Part shown: piece by piece, positions 43,565-51,853 of the stretch
Position numbering within the stretch: position 1 is the stretch's first letter
How the letters are laid out: every line of letters starts with the position of its first letter
Source: an uncultured Christensenellaceae bacterium
Lineage (GTDB): Bacteria > Bacillota > Clostridia > Christensenellales > Borkfalkiaceae
Assembly (NCBI GenBank): GCA_910587005.1
Contig: CAJULB010000001.1
Location: 62,001 to 126,000, forward strand
DNA length: 64,000 nucleotides
Direction of reading: 5' to 3'
Translations under genes and position numbers: made by a program
The notes under the pieces: generated by a model
Databases searched by the model: none
What the model was told of the DNA's origin: nothing
What the model saw: the letters and a program-made list of their open reading frames with translations, nothing else

Positions 43565-44986
43565 TTATTTATTCGTTTTTTTCGTAAGATATTCGTCAAT
43601 AGCTTTTGCTGCGGTTTTTCCCGCGCCCATCGCAAGAATTACGGTTGCCGCACCCGTGACCGCATCTCCACCTGCGTAAACGCCCTCTTTGGAAGTTGCG
43701 CCCGTGCTTTCTTCAATTATTATTCCGCCCCGCCTGTTCACTTCAAGTCCGTCGGTGGTATTTTTTATAAGCGGGTTCGGACTTGTGCCTATCGCCATAA
43801 TAACGCAGTCCACAGGCAAAACATACTCGCTGCCCTTTATTTCTACGGGGCGGCGCCTTCCCCTTTCGTCGGGCTCGCCAAGCTCACATTTTATTAATTT
43901 TATGCCCGTAACAAACCCGTTTTTAATATCGCGGCGGTCGGTTACATTATTATATCCTAAAATTTCTACGGGGTTGCGCAGAATTTCGAATTTTATGCCC
44001 TCCTCCTGCGCGTGCTCGACTTCTTCTTTGCGTGCGGGAAGTTCGTCCATCGAACGGCGGTAAACTATGTAAACGTTTTCCGCGCCGAGCCTGAGCGCAG
44101 TTCTCGCGGCGTCCATTGCAACGTTTCCGCCGCCGACAACGGCAACGTTTTTTGCGTGCATAATGGGCGTCTGCGCATCCTCGTCATAAGCTTTCATAAG
44201 ATTTGCGCGCGTCAGAAATTCGTTTGCGGAATAAACACCTTTCAGACTTTCCCCCGCTATACCCATAAAATTAGGCAGTCCCGCGCCCGAGCCGACAAAA
44301 ACGGCCTCGTAACCGTCCGCAAAAAGCTCGTCAACGGTTATTGTTTTACCTATAACTACGTTTGTTTCTATATTAACGCCGTATTTTTTAAGCGTTTCAA
44401 CTTCCTTTTTGACTATATCCTTAGGCAGACGGAATTCGGGAATACCGTATACAAGCACCCCGCCGGCAAGATGCAACGCCTCGAAAACGGTCACTTTATA
44501 GCCTTTTTTAGCCAAATCGCCCGCGCAAGCCAAGCCCGAAGGTCCCGAGCCGACAACGGCTACTTTACGTCCGTTTGGTTGGGGAATTTTCGGTTCGGCG
44601 GTATTGTTTGCATTATGCCGGTCCGCAACAAAGCGTTCAAGTCTGCCTATACCAACCGGTTCAAACTTAATTCCCAATGTGCATTTGCTTTCGCACTGCG
44701 TTTCCTGCGGACAAACCCTTCCGCAAACGGCGGGTAAAGACGAGCTTTGTGATATTATGTCGTACGCTCCCTCAAAATCCCCGCTTTTAACTTTTGTAAT
44801 AAAGTCGGGAATGGCTATATTTACAGGGCAACCCTCAACGCAAGGGCGGTTTTTGCAGTTTAAACAGCGTTTAGCCTCGGCAACGGCAATTTCGGGCGAA
44901 TAACCCAAAGCCACCTCTTTAAAATTTTTCGCCCTTACAAGCGGTTCCTGAACGGGCATTTCGTGTTTTTTAGGTTCAACAGCCAT
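43565..44986 (-). CDS. NfnB/GltD-like NADPH-dependent oxidoreductase subunit
   Basis: The larger subunit of an NADH-dependent reduced ferredoxin:NADP+ oxidoreductase (NfnAB), or a relative annotated as glutamate synthase small subunit (GltA/SudA). Seen: an N-terminal double [4Fe-4S] region (CLNCKNRPCVEGCP and VCGRVCPQETQCESKC near residues 40-105), an FAD loop VVGSGPSGLACAGDL and an NAD(P) loop VVGGGNVAMDAART. The ATG at 44986 is used: it overlaps the nfnA stop (TAATG) and has GGGGGCGG ahead, while an ATG ten codons upstream lies inside nfnA. There is no large GOGAT subunit in the window, which favours Nfn. Confidence 0.88.
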   Translation of the reverse strand: MAVEPKKHEMPVQEPLVRAKNFKEVALGYSPEIAVAEAKRCLNCKNRPCVEGCPVNIAIPDFITKVKSGDFEGAYDIISQSSSLPAVCGRVCPQETQCESKCTLGIKFEPVGIGRLERFVADRHNANNTAEPKIPQPNGRKVAVVGSGPSGLACAGDLAKKGYKVTVFEALHLAGGVLVYGIPEFRLPKDIVKKEVETLKKYGVNIETNVVIGKTITVDELFADGYEAVFVGSGAGLPNFMGIAGESLKGVYSANEFLTRANLMKAYDEDAQTPIMHAKNVAVVGGGNVAMDAARTALRLGAENVYIVYRRSMDELPARKEEVEHAQEEGIKFEILRNPVEILGYNNVTDRRDIKNGFVTGIKLIKCELGEPDERGRRRPVEIKGSEYVLPVDCVIMAIGTSPNPLIKNTTDGLEVNRRGGIIIEESTGATSKEGVYAGGDAVTGAATVILAMGAGKTAAKAIDEYLTKKTNK

Positions 44987-45828
44987 TATTCCGCCCCCTT
45001 TTTCAATAAATTGCAAAGCTCATCCCTTTGATTTTGTTCAAACTCCGCATACGCGTTTGACCTTGCCATAGCCTCGTCAAAGTCCACCTCGAAACCGTCG
45101 AAATCGGGTCCGTCAACACACGCGAATTTTGTTTTGCCGCCAACGGTCAAACGGCAACCGCCGCACATTCCCGTTCCGTCAATCATAATCGGATTCATAG
45201 AAACGGTAGTTTTAATTCCGTAAGGCTTTGTTGTTGCTACAACGAATTTCATCATAACAAGCGGGCCTATGGCAATAACTTCGTCGTAGCTTTCGCCGTT
45301 TTCAATGGCTTCTTTAAGAGGAACGGTAACAACGCCCTGCCTACCGTAGCTACCGTCGTCGGTCATAACAGTCAGTTTATCCGAGCAAGCCGAAAATTCT
45401 TCCTCTAAAATCAGCAAATCTTTGTTGCGGAAGCCTATAACGGAATGTACTTCGCAACCCAAAGCCTTGAATTTCTGCGCAACAGGCAAGGCAATCGCAC
45501 AGCCGACGCCTCCGCCGACGATGCAAACCTTTTTCACTCCGTCGGTTTTTGTGGCACAGCCCAAAGGCCCGACAAAATCGGTAATACAATCGCCCTCGTT
45601 TTTTGCGTTAAGGCGCATTGTGGTTCCGCCGACTATCTGAAAAATTATTTTAACCGTGCCAGCGCTTCTGTCAAAGCCCGCAACGGTAAGCGGTATTCTT
45701 TCGCCGTTTTCGTCAACGCGCAGAATAATAAACTGCCCCGCTTCGGCTTTTTTTGCAACCAACGGCGCGTAAATGTCCATCATTGTTACGGTTGAATTAA
45801 GCTCGCGCTTTTTTACGATTCTGTACAT
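44986..45828 (-). CDS. NfnA-like FAD/NAD-binding and [2Fe-2S] subunit
   Basis: The smaller partner of the gene above, of the dihydroorotate dehydrogenase electron-transfer (PyrK/SudB) family. Seen: an FAD domain to about residue 100, a nucleotide loop VCIVGGGVGCAIALPVA near 107-122 and a C-terminal [2Fe-2S] site with CGGCRLTVGGKTKFACVDGPDFDG. With NfnB it would couple ferredoxin, NADH and NADP+ in the cytoplasm by electron bifurcation, typical of fermenting anaerobes. The stop overlaps the nfnB start by one base. Confidence 0.88.
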   Translation of the reverse strand: MYRIVKKRELNSTVTMMDIYAPLVAKKAEAGQFIILRVDENGERIPLTVAGFDRSAGTVKIIFQIVGGTTMRLNAKNEGDCITDFVGPLGCATKTDGVKKVCIVGGGVGCAIALPVAQKFKALGCEVHSVIGFRNKDLLILEEEFSACSDKLTVMTDDGSYGRQGVVTVPLKEAIENGESYDEVIAIGPLVMMKFVVATTKPYGIKTTVSMNPIMIDGTGMCGGCRLTVGGKTKFACVDGPDFDGFEVDFDEAMARSNAYAEFEQNQRDELCNLLKKGAE

Positions 45829-45831
45829 AAA

Positions 45832-46074
45832 TTACTCCGAAATAACTTTCTTTATTCTCTTGATATATTGCAGAGGAAAGGGCGAATGAGCTTCGTCCGC
45901 AAATAATACTTTTCTTACTATCCCTGCCTGCTCGTTGTTGTGTCTGCCGAGCGGAGCGGAAACCTTATCGCCCTCTTTAATATCCTCAAACGGACACAAA
46001 TACCAGTATGTATAGCCGACTACGTTAATATCGTCCACAAACTCGACCGCCGCAAAACACATTTTACCGTTCAT
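45832..46074 (-). CDS. Small beta-barrel-like hypothetical protein ahead of nfnAB
   Basis: An 80-residue protein with pattern VAAVEFVDD-like, YWYLCPFEDIKEGDKVSAPLG and GIVRKVLFADEAHSPFP. The PLG-x-N-x-x-x-GIV arrangement resembles the N-terminal beta-barrel of PriA-type proteins, but function is unknown. The ATG at 46074 is chosen because a promoter -10 box ends only 7 nt upstream; a longer frame starts before the promoter. nfnA follows 3 nt downstream, so it leads the nfn operon. Confidence 0.6.
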   Translation of the reverse strand: MNGKMCFAAVEFVDDINVVGYTYWYLCPFEDIKEGDKVSAPLGRHNNEQAGIVRKVLFADEAHSPFPLQYIKRIKKVISE

Positions 46075-46081
46075 AGTATAA

Positions 46082-46111
46082 ATTATATAACATTTACACC
46101 TCAAAAAGCAA
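46082..46111 (-). promoter_or_regulatory. Possible leaderless promoter of the nfn operon
   Basis: Minus strand TTGCTT (46106-46111), 18-nt spacer, TATAAT (46082-46087); the ATG at 46074 lies 7 nt beyond, so transcription would begin at or next to the start codon. Confidence 0.5.
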
Positions 46112-46144
46112 TAAAAAAGGCTTGCCATAATAAGCAAGCCTTTA
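46112..46144 (-). terminator. Intrinsic terminator after the APH-type kinase gene
   Basis: Minus strand AAAGGCTTGC, 8-nt loop, GCAAGCCTTT, T run. Confidence 0.85.
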
Positions 46145-46148
46145 AATA

Positions 46149-46904
46149 TTATTCGTAGTCTACAACGTCTATCCAGCGGTGAAGGAAAGCTTCCTCCTCC
46201 TTGGGCGCTTTGGTAATGCGGGAAGCCGCAACAATGGGTATCCAGCGCTGTACATACTGTATAGCCGTGTCGCTCTTTTTGCAGAAAAGCTTCAAATACT
46301 TATCGCCGAGCGCTTCCTTGCCTGCAAGGTAGAACAAAAGATAACTTCTTGCAACGTCCGCGGACGAGTTGCCCTGTGTTGCGTGCGACCAGTCGATTAT
46401 ATACGGCGTACCGTCTTTCGTTATAATAATATTCGTGGGGTTGAAGTCGCCGTGGCACAAATGGGTGTGTTTGGGCATAGAATCGAGGCGGGTGTGCAAA
46501 TCGTAGCGCGTTGTTGCGTCAAGCATATCCGCGGTAGCCGAAATTTTAGCCTGAAACTTATCTTTAAGCTTATTGAGCATAGGCACCTTTTTGGAAAGCA
46601 CCGTAAGCTGTAAATCAACGAAAAGATTTAAATATTCGTCCTCTTTTTCGGGGTGTTCGTCCATAAGCTGCTGTAAGGTTTTGCCCTCAATATAATCGAG
46701 AACAATCGCCCATTTACCGTCAACTACCTGAACGGCCTGCAATTTGGGTACGTTTAAGTCGGTTTCTTCAACTCTTGCGTGGTTCAAAGCTTCGTTTAAT
46801 ATATTCGCTTTGGAATACGTTTCATCGAAAACCTTGATAAGCTTGCCGCCGTCGCGGTAGATTTTTTTGTCAACTCTTTCAAATATAATATTTTGCTTAT
46901 TCAT
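46149..46904 (-). CDS. Aminoglycoside phosphotransferase-like (APH/choline kinase fold) protein
   Basis: A 251-residue small-molecule kinase of the APH superfamily. Seen: a beta-rich nucleotide lobe, then the Brenner motif LCHGDFNPTNIII near residues 152-164 with catalytic Asp, and the metal aspartate in YIIDWSHATQG near 172-182. No signature of a known antibiotic-resistance enzyme was found; many Clostridia carry such genes (Fibrobacter-type phosphotransferases, CotS-like) with unknown substrates. It starts 14 nt after adhE and shares its terminator, so it is likely expressed with alcohol production. Confidence 0.82.
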   Translation of the reverse strand: MNKQNIIFERVDKKIYRDGGKLIKVFDETYSKANILNEALNHARVEETDLNVPKLQAVQVVDGKWAIVLDYIEGKTLQQLMDEHPEKEDEYLNLFVDLQLTVLSKKVPMLNKLKDKFQAKISATADMLDATTRYDLHTRLDSMPKHTHLCHGDFNPTNIIITKDGTPYIIDWSHATQGNSSADVARSYLLFYLAGKEALGDKYLKLFCKKSDTAIQYVQRWIPIVAASRITKAPKEEEAFLHRWIDVVDYE

Positions 46905-46918
46905 TTATTTTTTCCTCC

Positions 46919-49528
46919 TTATTTACCGTAGTATGCGTTGAGGTACATCTGCTTGATTTCGCTCATAAGCGGATATCTGGGGTTAGCGCCCGTGCACTGG
47001 TCGTCGAACGCCTGCTCTACCATATCGTCAAGACGCGCAAGGAAGTCCTGCTCGTCAATGCCGTAATCTTTAATGGTCTTTTTAATGCCGACCTGCGCCT
47101 TTAACTTGTCGATAGCTTTAATAAGGTTTGCAACCTTTTCAGCGTCGTTTTTACCGCTTATAGAAAGCGCTTCGGCAACTTCTGCGTATCTTCTGAGTGT
47201 TTTGGGATATGCGTACTGGCTGAACGTGCCCATTTTTGCAGGTGCTTCCGCAGAGTTGAATTTGATAACTTCGCCTATCATAAGCGCGTTTGCAACGCCG
47301 TGGGGCAAATGATGGAATGCGCCGAGCTTATGCGCCATAGAATGGCACACGCCGAGGAACGCATTTGCAAAAGCCATACCCGCCATAGTTGCCGCGTTTG
47401 CCATCTTCTCCCTTGCTTCAACGTCCGTCTGACCGTTTTCGTATGCGGAGGGCAGATATTTGAAAATAACCTTCAAAGCCTGAATTGCAAGCCCGTCAGT
47501 GTAGTCGGTCGCCATAACCGAAGCATACGCTTCAAGCGCGTGCGTTACAGCGTCTATACCGGATGCAGCGGTTAAGCCCTTAGGCGCGGACATATGCAAA
47601 TCGGTATCGATAATAGCCATATTCGGCATCAATTCATAGTCAGCAAGGGGATATTTAACGCCCGACTTTTCGTCGGTGATAACCGCGAACGGCGTAACTT
47701 CAGAACCAGTACCCGCCGAGGTAGGAATAGCTATAAAGTAGGCTTTTTCGCCCATTTTGGGGAAGGTATAAATACGCTTTCTGATATCGACGAAGCGCAT
47801 CGCCATATCCATAAAGTCAACTTCGGGGTGCTCGTACATTACCCACATAATTTTTGCTGCGTCCATAGCGCTTCCGCCGCCGAGCGCGATAATCGTATCG
47901 GGCGCGAAAGCTTTCATCTGCTTTGTTCCCTCTATTGCGCAAGCCAGCGTGGGGTCGGGTGCAACGTCGAAGAACGTCTGGTGCGCAACGCCCATTTCGT
48001 CAAGCTTATCTGTGATGCACTTTGTAAATCCGTTATTGTAGAGGAAGCTGTCCGTTACGATAAACGCTTTCTTCTTGCCCATAACCGTTTTAAGCTCGTC
48101 AAGAGCAACGGGCAGACAGCCCTTCTTAATATATACTTTCTGAGGCGCTCTGAACCACAGCATATTCTCTCTCCTTTCAGCAACAGTTTTAATATTCAAA
48201 AGATGTTTAACCCCTACGTTTTCGGATACGGAGTTACCGCCCCAGCTTCCGCAACCGAGCGTAAGCGAAGGCGCAAGCTTGAAGTTGTACAGGTCGCCGA
48301 TACCGCCGTGCGAGGAAGGCGTGTTGATAAGAATACGGCAGGTCTTCATTCTTTCGCCGAATTCGGTAATTTTGTCCTTAGAGGTTACAACGTTTATATA
48401 CAGCGACGAAGTATGACCGTAACCGCCGTCCGCGATAAGTCTTTCAGCCTTATCAAGCGCTTCGTTAAAGCTCTTTGCGCGGTACATTGCAAGTACGGGC
48501 GAAAGCTTTTCGTGGGCGAACTCTTCGGAAAGCTCCACGCTTTCTACCTCGCCAATAAGAATTTTAGTTGCGTCGGGAACGTCCACGCCTGCAAGCGAAG
48601 CGATTTTTTTCGCGCTCTGTCCTACTATTTTTGCGTTGAGCGAGCCGTTTATAATAATCGTCTTTCTTACCTTGTCAAGCTCGTCGCCTTTAAGGAAGTA
48701 GCAACCGCGTACGGTAAATTCTTTCTTAACCTTGTCATAAATTTTGTCCGCAACGATAACCGACTGTTCGGAAGCGCAAATCATACCGTTATCGAACGTT
48801 TTGGAATGTATAATCGAGTTAACGGCAAGCAAAATATCCGCACTCTCGTCAATTATCGCGGGAGTGTTGCCAGCGCCTACGCCAATTGCGGGTTTACCGC
48901 TGGAATATGCGGCTTTAACCATACCGGGACCGCCCGTTGCAAGAATTGTGTCAACCTCTTTCATTAAAAGAGCGGTCATATCAAGGCTGGGCACGTCAAT
49001 CCAGCTTATAATGCCTTCGGGAGCGCCCGCTTCAACCGCCGCTTCGTAAACAATCTTAGCCGCGGCTATCGTTGAATTCTTTGCGCGGGGGTGCGGACTG
49101 ATTATACAGCCGTTACGCGTTTTAAGGCACAAAAGCGTTTTGAAAATTGCGGTAGACGTAGGGTTTGTTGTGGGAATAACCGCGCCGACAATGCCGATAG
49201 GGTCGGCAACTTTCATTATACCGTAGGCTTTGTCCTCTTCCAGCACGCCGCAGGTCTTTACGTCGCGGTACTTGTTGTAAATATACTCGGCGGCATAGTG
49301 GTTTTTAATAACCTTATCTTCCACTACTCCCATACCGGTTTCTTCAACTGCAAGCCTTGCAAGGGGAATTCTCGCCTTGTTTGCGGCAACCGAGCAGGCA
49401 AAGAAAATTTTGTCCACTTGTTCCTGCGTAAACGTTGCAAACTGCTGCTGAGCTTTGCGAACTCTCGCAATCTCTTTTTCCAGCTTTTCAACGCCGTCGC
49501 AAATTTCGTAATTTAACTTAAAATTCAT
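46919..49528 (-). CDS. adhE: Bifunctional acetaldehyde-CoA/alcohol dehydrogenase
   Basis: AdhE turns acetyl-CoA into ethanol with two NADH, a main fermentation outlet. Seen: 869 residues; an N-terminal aldehyde dehydrogenase with GAGNTPAIID and catalytic Cys in NGMICASEQS near residue 250, a linker, and a C-terminal iron alcohol dehydrogenase (from about 455) with GGGSAMDAAK, DAVTHALEAYAS and the metal histidines of CHSMAHKLGAFHHLPHG. AdhE normally forms long spirosome filaments. Own promoter; an APH-type gene follows. Confidence 0.97.
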   Translation of the reverse strand: MNFKLNYEICDGVEKLEKEIARVRKAQQQFATFTQEQVDKIFFACSVAANKARIPLARLAVEETGMGVVEDKVIKNHYAAEYIYNKYRDVKTCGVLEEDKAYGIMKVADPIGIVGAVIPTTNPTSTAIFKTLLCLKTRNGCIISPHPRAKNSTIAAAKIVYEAAVEAGAPEGIISWIDVPSLDMTALLMKEVDTILATGGPGMVKAAYSSGKPAIGVGAGNTPAIIDESADILLAVNSIIHSKTFDNGMICASEQSVIVADKIYDKVKKEFTVRGCYFLKGDELDKVRKTIIINGSLNAKIVGQSAKKIASLAGVDVPDATKILIGEVESVELSEEFAHEKLSPVLAMYRAKSFNEALDKAERLIADGGYGHTSSLYINVVTSKDKITEFGERMKTCRILINTPSSHGGIGDLYNFKLAPSLTLGCGSWGGNSVSENVGVKHLLNIKTVAERRENMLWFRAPQKVYIKKGCLPVALDELKTVMGKKKAFIVTDSFLYNNGFTKCITDKLDEMGVAHQTFFDVAPDPTLACAIEGTKQMKAFAPDTIIALGGGSAMDAAKIMWVMYEHPEVDFMDMAMRFVDIRKRIYTFPKMGEKAYFIAIPTSAGTGSEVTPFAVITDEKSGVKYPLADYELMPNMAIIDTDLHMSAPKGLTAASGIDAVTHALEAYASVMATDYTDGLAIQALKVIFKYLPSAYENGQTDVEAREKMANAATMAGMAFANAFLGVCHSMAHKLGAFHHLPHGVANALMIGEVIKFNSAEAPAKMGTFSQYAYPKTLRRYAEVAEALSISGKNDAEKVANLIKAIDKLKAQVGIKKTIKDYGIDEQDFLARLDDMVEQAFDDQCTGANPRYPLMSEIKQMYLNAYYGK

Positions 49529-49602
49529 AGCTTTCTCCTATAAACTGATTATACCTGATTATCGTATGCAAATTAGCGGGTTTTTCCATACCCGTTTAAT
49601 TC

Positions 49603-49637
49603 GATAAAATTTTATCAAATTGAATTTATATAGTCAA
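49603..49637 (-). promoter_or_regulatory. Promoter of adhE with overlapping palindrome
   Basis: Minus strand TTGACT (49632-49637), 17-nt spacer, TAAAAT (49609-49614). The perfect palindrome GATAAAATTTTATC (49603-49616) covers the -10 box and may be an operator. The rest of 49529-49806 holds the leader and the tRNA-Leu promoter. Confidence 0.65.
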
Positions 49638-49765
49638 ATATCACAATACATATTTTTTCGGCATAGCTTTTTTGTTATTTTTAACAATTTTAGGTTAGTT
49701 TAAAACAAACCCATACCGCAACACAATTTTAAGCCGTTAAATAAAAAAAATTTAATACTTTTGGC

Positions 49766-49794
49766 TTGACAATATTTTAATATTTTATTATAAT
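49766..49794 (+). promoter_or_regulatory. Promoter of tRNA-Leu
   Basis: TTGACA (49766-49771), 17-nt spacer, TATAAT (49789-49794), 12 nt upstream of the tRNA. Confidence 0.85.
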
Positions 49795-49806
49795 CAGTCT
49801 TGTTTT

Positions 49807-49889
49807 GCGGACGTGGCGAAATTGGCAGACGCGCAGGTTTCAGGTTCCTGTGGGCAACCATGGGGGTTCAAGTCCCTTCGTCCGCACCA
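49807..49889 (+). tRNA. tRNA-Leu (anticodon CAG), host site of the integrated element
   Basis: An 83-nt class II tRNA with encoded CCA. Acceptor GCGGACG pairs with CGTCCGC, discriminator A. The anticodon loop reads CAG (CUG codons) and a short long-type variable arm follows (GGGCAACCATG region). The T-arm GGGGGTTCAAGTCCCTT has two G-U pairs. No terminator follows it here; a matching one lies 5.8 kb away at the other end of the element. Confidence 0.92.
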
Positions 49890-51432
49890 TAACAGGGGTA
49901 TACGAACACCCAGATTGAGAAACCGAGTTTTCGGTTTCTTTTTCTTTTGCGCTATTTTCGTCCGCACCGCCGTTTCTGTCGGGGTAATCGGGGAATATCA
50001 AGTTCAAAAGCAACTCGTTCTTTTGTCCGCTTTTCAGATTAAACAGCACTTTCATTTTGTCGTCGTAAAGCACAACGCGATAAATAAACGTGTCAATTAG
50101 TGCCTTGCGGTTTTTCGTCTTGGTATAGTCCAATGTGCGGAAATGCTGTAACCACTTGCGTATATCGTCGTATGTATAATTGATTTGCAACGCCTTTTCG
50201 CTTTCAATCGTCGCGTTCAGTTCGGCGTTCTCGCGCTCTAACTTTTCGATTTGCGCTAAAAGCGTATCTGCAATCTTGCCGCGCATAAGGGCTTGCATAA
50301 GGTTATTGATAGCGTTTTGATTGTCGGCTATAACACCCTCAATGCGTTTTATCTCGCTGTCGTTCCGCTCCACTTGTATCAGTAAATACGTTTCGGCGGC
50401 GACCATATCTATAAATTCGTCCGTCAAAACGCCGTGCTTGCCGACAATGGCGTTAATTACTTCGTCCTCGATAAATTGCTTGCGCACGGCGCGCTTGTCG
50501 CATTTGCCTTTAACGTGTCCGTTGCAAGCATAGTAAAAATACATCTCTTTGTTTTTGCTTTTACCGCTTACGCCCGTCATTTTATTGCCGCACTTGCCGC
50601 ATATCAATTTTTCCGATAATATGTACTCGACCTTTGCCTTGCCCCGTGCGGGCGCGGTGGCATATAACGCAAGTTTTTGTTGCGCTTGCCCGAATAACTC
50701 GTCGTCGATTATGCGCGGCATACCGCCGTCAATTTCGTTGCCTTGATAGATATACTTGCCCAAATAGCGGCGGTTGCTCAAAATGCGCTGAAAGCTGTTT
50801 TTGTTGAACTCGCCGCCTTTGGTGGTCTTAACGCCGCGCCCGTTCAGATAACGGATAAGCTCGGCATAGTTGCTCCCCGCGACAAACATTTCAAAAACAG
50901 TCTTGACAATGGGCGCAAGTTCCTCGTCAAGCACAAAACTCTTTTCGCTGTTTACCTTGTAGCCCAACGGAATAACGCCGCCGAAATACTTGCATTTTGT
51001 AGCAGACATAGCAATGCCGCGCTTGACCTTTTGCGAAAGTTCCGCGCTGTAATATTCCGCCATACTTTCAAGTACGCCCTCAATCAAAATACCGCTCGCG
51101 TCGTCCGTGATGTTCTCTTTTGCCGAAAGCACGCGCACGCCGTTTTTCTTTAACTTGGCTTTATACGTTGCACTGTCATAGCGGTTACGCGCAAAACGGT
51201 CTAACTGATAGACAAGCACATATTGAAAGCCTTTGCGCTTGCTGTCCCCGACCATTTGCAAAAATTCGGGGCGTTTGTCCGACGTACCCGTCAATGCGCG
51301 GTCTATATATTCGTGCGTAATGCGTAAATCATTGCGCTGTGCAAAATTATAGCACTCGGCAAGTTGCCCCTCGATTGATTGCTCGTTCTGTGCGTGTGAA
51401 CTGAAACGGGCGTAAATGACTGCGTTTTTCAT
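49840..51432 (-). CDS. Large serine recombinase (site-specific integrase)
   Basis: A 530-residue recombinase that most likely inserted this element. Seen: catalytic serine in YARFSSHAQNEQS (residue 11/12), the resolvase domain to about 150 with LDRFARN, the recombinase domain about 160-265, a zinc ribbon with CGKCGNKM and a later Cys pair near 300, and a coiled coil about 350-410. The last 15 residues (RTKGLEPPWLPTGT) and the stop are encoded by the antisense strand of tRNA-Leu, so this tail exists only in the integrated state. AAAGGAG lies 11 nt ahead of the ATG. Confidence 0.92.
   Translation of the reverse strand: MKNAVIYARFSSHAQNEQSIEGQLAECYNFAQRNDLRITHEYIDRALTGTSDKRPEFLQMVGDSKRKGFQYVLVYQLDRFARNRYDSATYKAKLKKNGVRVLSAKENITDDASGILIEGVLESMAEYYSAELSQKVKRGIAMSATKCKYFGGVIPLGYKVNSEKSFVLDEELAPIVKTVFEMFVAGSNYAELIRYLNGRGVKTTKGGEFNKNSFQRILSNRRYLGKYIYQGNEIDGGMPRIIDDELFGQAQQKLALYATAPARGKAKVEYILSEKLICGKCGNKMTGVSGKSKNKEMYFYYACNGHVKGKCDKRAVRKQFIEDEVINAIVGKHGVLTDEFIDMVAAETYLLIQVERNDSEIKRIEGVIADNQNAINNLMQALMRGKIADTLLAQIEKLERENAELNATIESEKALQINYTYDDIRKWLQHFRTLDYTKTKNRKALIDTFIYRVVLYDDKMKVLFNLKSGQKNELLLNLIFPDYPDRNGGADENSAKEKETENSVSQSGCSYTPVMVRTKGLEPPWLPTGT
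49886..49893 (+). other. Left attachment core (attL)
   Basis: ACCATAAC, made of the last bases of tRNA-Leu (CCA) and the following TAAC. The same 8 bp occur in the same orientation at 55703-55710. Confidence 0.65.
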
Positions 51433-51480
51433 TGTGCTTTGCTCCTTTGCGCGGTCTGTATGTGCGGACTGCGGCTTAAA

Positions 51481-51670
51481 AATTTGTTGTTCGCTTTGGT
51501 GCTTACCGTCTTAACCAGCCAAAAATGCCGCCGCAGGCAAATTGTCAAGGGTTTGCGCCGTAGGCGACGACGGTTTTATGCCTAACGGGAGATAAATCGT
51601 CGCCCTTTACAATTTGGCAAGGCGGCGTATTCCGTCCACAGACGGTAAGCACAAGCGAATAACAAACTAT
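51481..51670. repeat. Long imperfect palindrome (single-strand-origin-like)
   Basis: The stretch 51433-51838 has no gene. Its first half folds on itself: the left arm from 51481 (TTTGTTGTTCGCTT, GTGCTTACCGTCT, CCGCC, GCAAATTGT-AAGGG) is matched by the right arm ending at 51668. A central CGACGA/TCGTCG stem (51565-51570 with 51597-51602) caps it. Size and structure resemble the single-strand origins of rolling-circle plasmids. It could also be a transcription barrier between divergent genes. Confidence 0.6.
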
Positions 51671-51805
51671 GTAATTCTTATGGAAAAGAATATAAAACCT
51701 CACGTTGATTTTATCAGATTTAGAACAACAAAAATTATCAAAGAGTTGTGAATTATGTCGAATTTTATAAATGAAAACTTTTTTATAACAAATACTTAAA
51801 AATGC

Positions 51806-51836
51806 TTGCTCGTTACGCCGCGTAATGAATTATAAT
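51806..51836 (+). promoter_or_regulatory. MerR-type promoter with 19-nt spacer and dyad
   Basis: TTGCTC (51806-51811), a 19-nt spacer and TATAAT (51831-51836). The spacer contains the dyad TTACG-CCG-CGTAA (51813-51825). The long spacer with central dyad is the hallmark of promoters twisted into activity by MerR-family regulators. Confidence 0.8.
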
Positions 51837-51853
51837 ATATGCGAGGTATATTT

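Noticed and set aside
44012..44737. A 241-codon frame opposite nfnB
   Set aside because: Antisense to conserved FAD and NAD motifs; no start signals.
47594..48967. A 457-codon open frame on the plus strand opposite adhE
   Set aside because: It lies wholly antisense to a well-conserved gene, has no ribosome site and its product is a Phe/Arg/Cys-rich composition typical of reverse translation of coding sequence.
49672..49687. TTGTTATTTTTAACAA upstream of adhE as a Rex operator
   Set aside because: It resembles Rex sites, which often control adhE, but the half-sites are 2 bp closer than in the TTGTTAAnnnnTTAACAA consensus and it lies about 35 nt upstream of the -35 box. Kept only as a remark.
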